A DNA stretch of 64,000 bases from contig NZ_FNWK01000003.1 of NCBI RefSeq assembly GCF_900108295.1, forward strand, positions 1 to 64,000. Reading direction: 5' to 3'. Under the pieces are notes generated by a model. That model saw only the letters and a list, made by a program, of their open reading frames with translations, ran no database searches and was not told the DNA's origin. Below, in pieces: positions 63,350 to 64,000 of this stretch. The translations under genes and the position numbers were made by a program. Each line of letters begins with the position of its first letter. Position 1 is the first letter of the stretch. This DNA comes from Sphingopyxis sp. YR583. GTDB lineage: Bacteria; Pseudomonadota; Alphaproteobacteria; Sphingomonadales; Sphingomonadaceae.

Positions 63350-64000
63350 TCAGGCCTTGCCGTCGCCGAGGAAGCGGCGTGTCGCCTCGCGTGCCTCGCG
63401 CTCGCCCTGCGCGCGGCGCGCCTGCTCGAGCGCCTGCCCGCGGAATTGCGCCGCCATGAGCTGCTGGATCTGGAACTGCTGCTTGGCCGCGAGCGCCAGC
63501 AGCTGGTTGGTCGCCTGCTGCGCGGCGAGGCCGCCCTCGGCGCCCTGGCTTTTCTCGACGATCGCCTTCAGCGCCTCGGCATCGCTGCGGACATTCTCGA
63601 CGATCCCGCTCTGGACCGACATCGCCTGGCGGAATGCCGCCATCTCCTGCTCGATGCGCTGCTTCGCGGAAGCAACACGCGCGTCGCGCCGGGCGAGATG
63701 ATCGAAGCTCGACGGAAAGCTGCCGCGGAACTGTTCGTCGAGACGGTCGACGCGGAAGTCGATGCCCTGCGCCTGGCCCATCAGCCGGTCGATTTCCTGG
63801 AGACGCTGCTCCAGCGCCGCCATCTGCGGGAAATCGACCTTCGCGAGATTCTTCTGCTGGTTCGCAAGCATCTGCGCTTCGTTCTGGAGCGACTGGATCT
63901 GCTGGTTGATCTGCTGAAGCGTACGCGCCGCGGTCAGCAAATTCTGCGAATAATTGGCGCTGTCGAAGACGGGGACCGCGAGCGCCGATGATGTCGGGAG
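63350..64000 (-). CDS. trbJ: Conjugal transfer protein TrbJ, 5' end beyond the window
   Basis: The visible 216 C-terminal residues match TrbJ: ANYSQNLLTAARTLQQINQQIQSLQNEAQMLANQQKNL, a long helical coiled-coil with many Gln, and a C-terminal GEREAREATRRFLG tail. The N-terminal signal peptide is cut off at 64000. TrbJ is a VirB5-like periplasmic pilus-tip-associated protein and, with TrbK in other systems, linked to entry exclusion. Confidence 0.9.
   Translation of the reverse strand, partial: LPTSSALAVPVFDSANYSQNLLTAARTLQQINQQIQSLQNEAQMLANQQKNLAKVDFPQMAALEQRLQEIDRLMGQAQGIDFRVDRLDEQFRGSFPSSFDHLARRDARVASAKQRIEQEMAAFRQAMSVQSGIVENVRSDAEALKAIVEKSQGAEGGLAAQQATNQLLALAAKQQFQIQQLMAAQFRGQALEQARRAQGEREAREATRRFLGDGKA

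Larger units (their letters stand above)
55655..64000. mobile_element. End of a putative integrative conjugative element at tRNA-Leu
   Basis: From the 3' end of tRNA-Leu(GAG) to the window edge the content changes to accessory genes. These are an A/T-rich stretch with recombinase-site-like repeats, a HipA-family toxin with a regulator, an AlpA-like regulator, and trbJ-L-F-G-I-DUF2274 mating-pair genes. The tRNA 3' end is a classical integrase target and would be the attL/attR core. No integrase, relaxase or coupling protein lies in view, so the element extends beyond 64000. Its exact boundary and mobility are inferred. Confidence 0.7.

Overview
The window is high-GC alphaproteobacterial chromosome, most likely from a sphingomonad (Sphingopyxis/Sphingomonas type). 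The evidence is the set of small alphaproteobacterial families (F1-ATPase zeta inhibitor/DUF1476, DUF1244, GapR/DUF2312), the coupled grxD-bolA pair, the ybgC-tolQRAB-pal and ruvCAB clusters, the two-partner secretion locus, the TonB-dependent receptor, and a sphingomonad-style trb conjugation cluster behind a tRNA. The species call is inference from gene content only.

Region by region. (1) 97-1111: a perfect terminator hairpin, then grxD, bolA and the DUF1476 gene, all on the minus strand. (2) 1322-17050: five plus-strand genes encoding an exported TPR-CHAT caspase-like protein, a CHASE2 nucleotide cyclase, a small exported protein, a TpsB outer-membrane transporter and a giant (about 2,590 aa) TpsA adhesin with a PGRS-like glycine block. 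(3) 17085-20749: cysS, a small membrane protein, a D-2-hydroxyacid dehydrogenase and a CpdA-like phosphodiesterase. (4) 20766-21031: a nested palindromic element. (5) 21058-26319: a minus-strand redox operon encoding a flavoprotein fused to two cyclic-nucleotide domains and a four-cluster ferredoxin, a membrane b-type cytochrome-like protein, and an FHA domain fused through one membrane helix to a ten-heme cytochrome c. (6) 26586-34294: housekeeping genes including bpt, pyk, gapR, yebC and ruvC-ruvA-(lipoprotein)-(GFA)-ruvB. (7) 34396-38894: ybgC-tolQRAB-pal. (8) 38884-50749: a complete type II secretion operon gspC to gspN plus prepilin peptidase, read leftwards. (9) 50919-55276: a beta-helix-like lipoprotein and a TonB-dependent receptor, read leftwards.

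Both the gsp operon and the lipoprotein/receptor pair have PHO-box-like arrays of 7-nt repeats with an 11-nt period. In each case a TAG-type -10 lies exactly 10 nt downstream. They may therefore form one phosphate-starvation secretion and uptake module.

(10) 55595-64000: a tRNA-Leu(GAG) gene followed by what looks like the end of an integrative conjugative element. It has direct and inverted repeats beside the tRNA, an A/T-rich stretch, a HipA-family kinase toxin followed by an unusually long XRE regulator, an AlpA-like regulator, and the trbJ-L-F-G-I-DUF2274 mating-pair genes. trbF carries an in-frame TGA where the family has Trp. No integrase is visible, so the other end of the element lies outside the window.

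The most system-like loci are the CHAT/CHASE2/two-partner secretion cluster and the cyclic-nucleotide-sensing electron-transfer operon. A cyclase (4413) and a cyclic-nucleotide phosphodiesterase (19898) are encoded within the same 26 kb.
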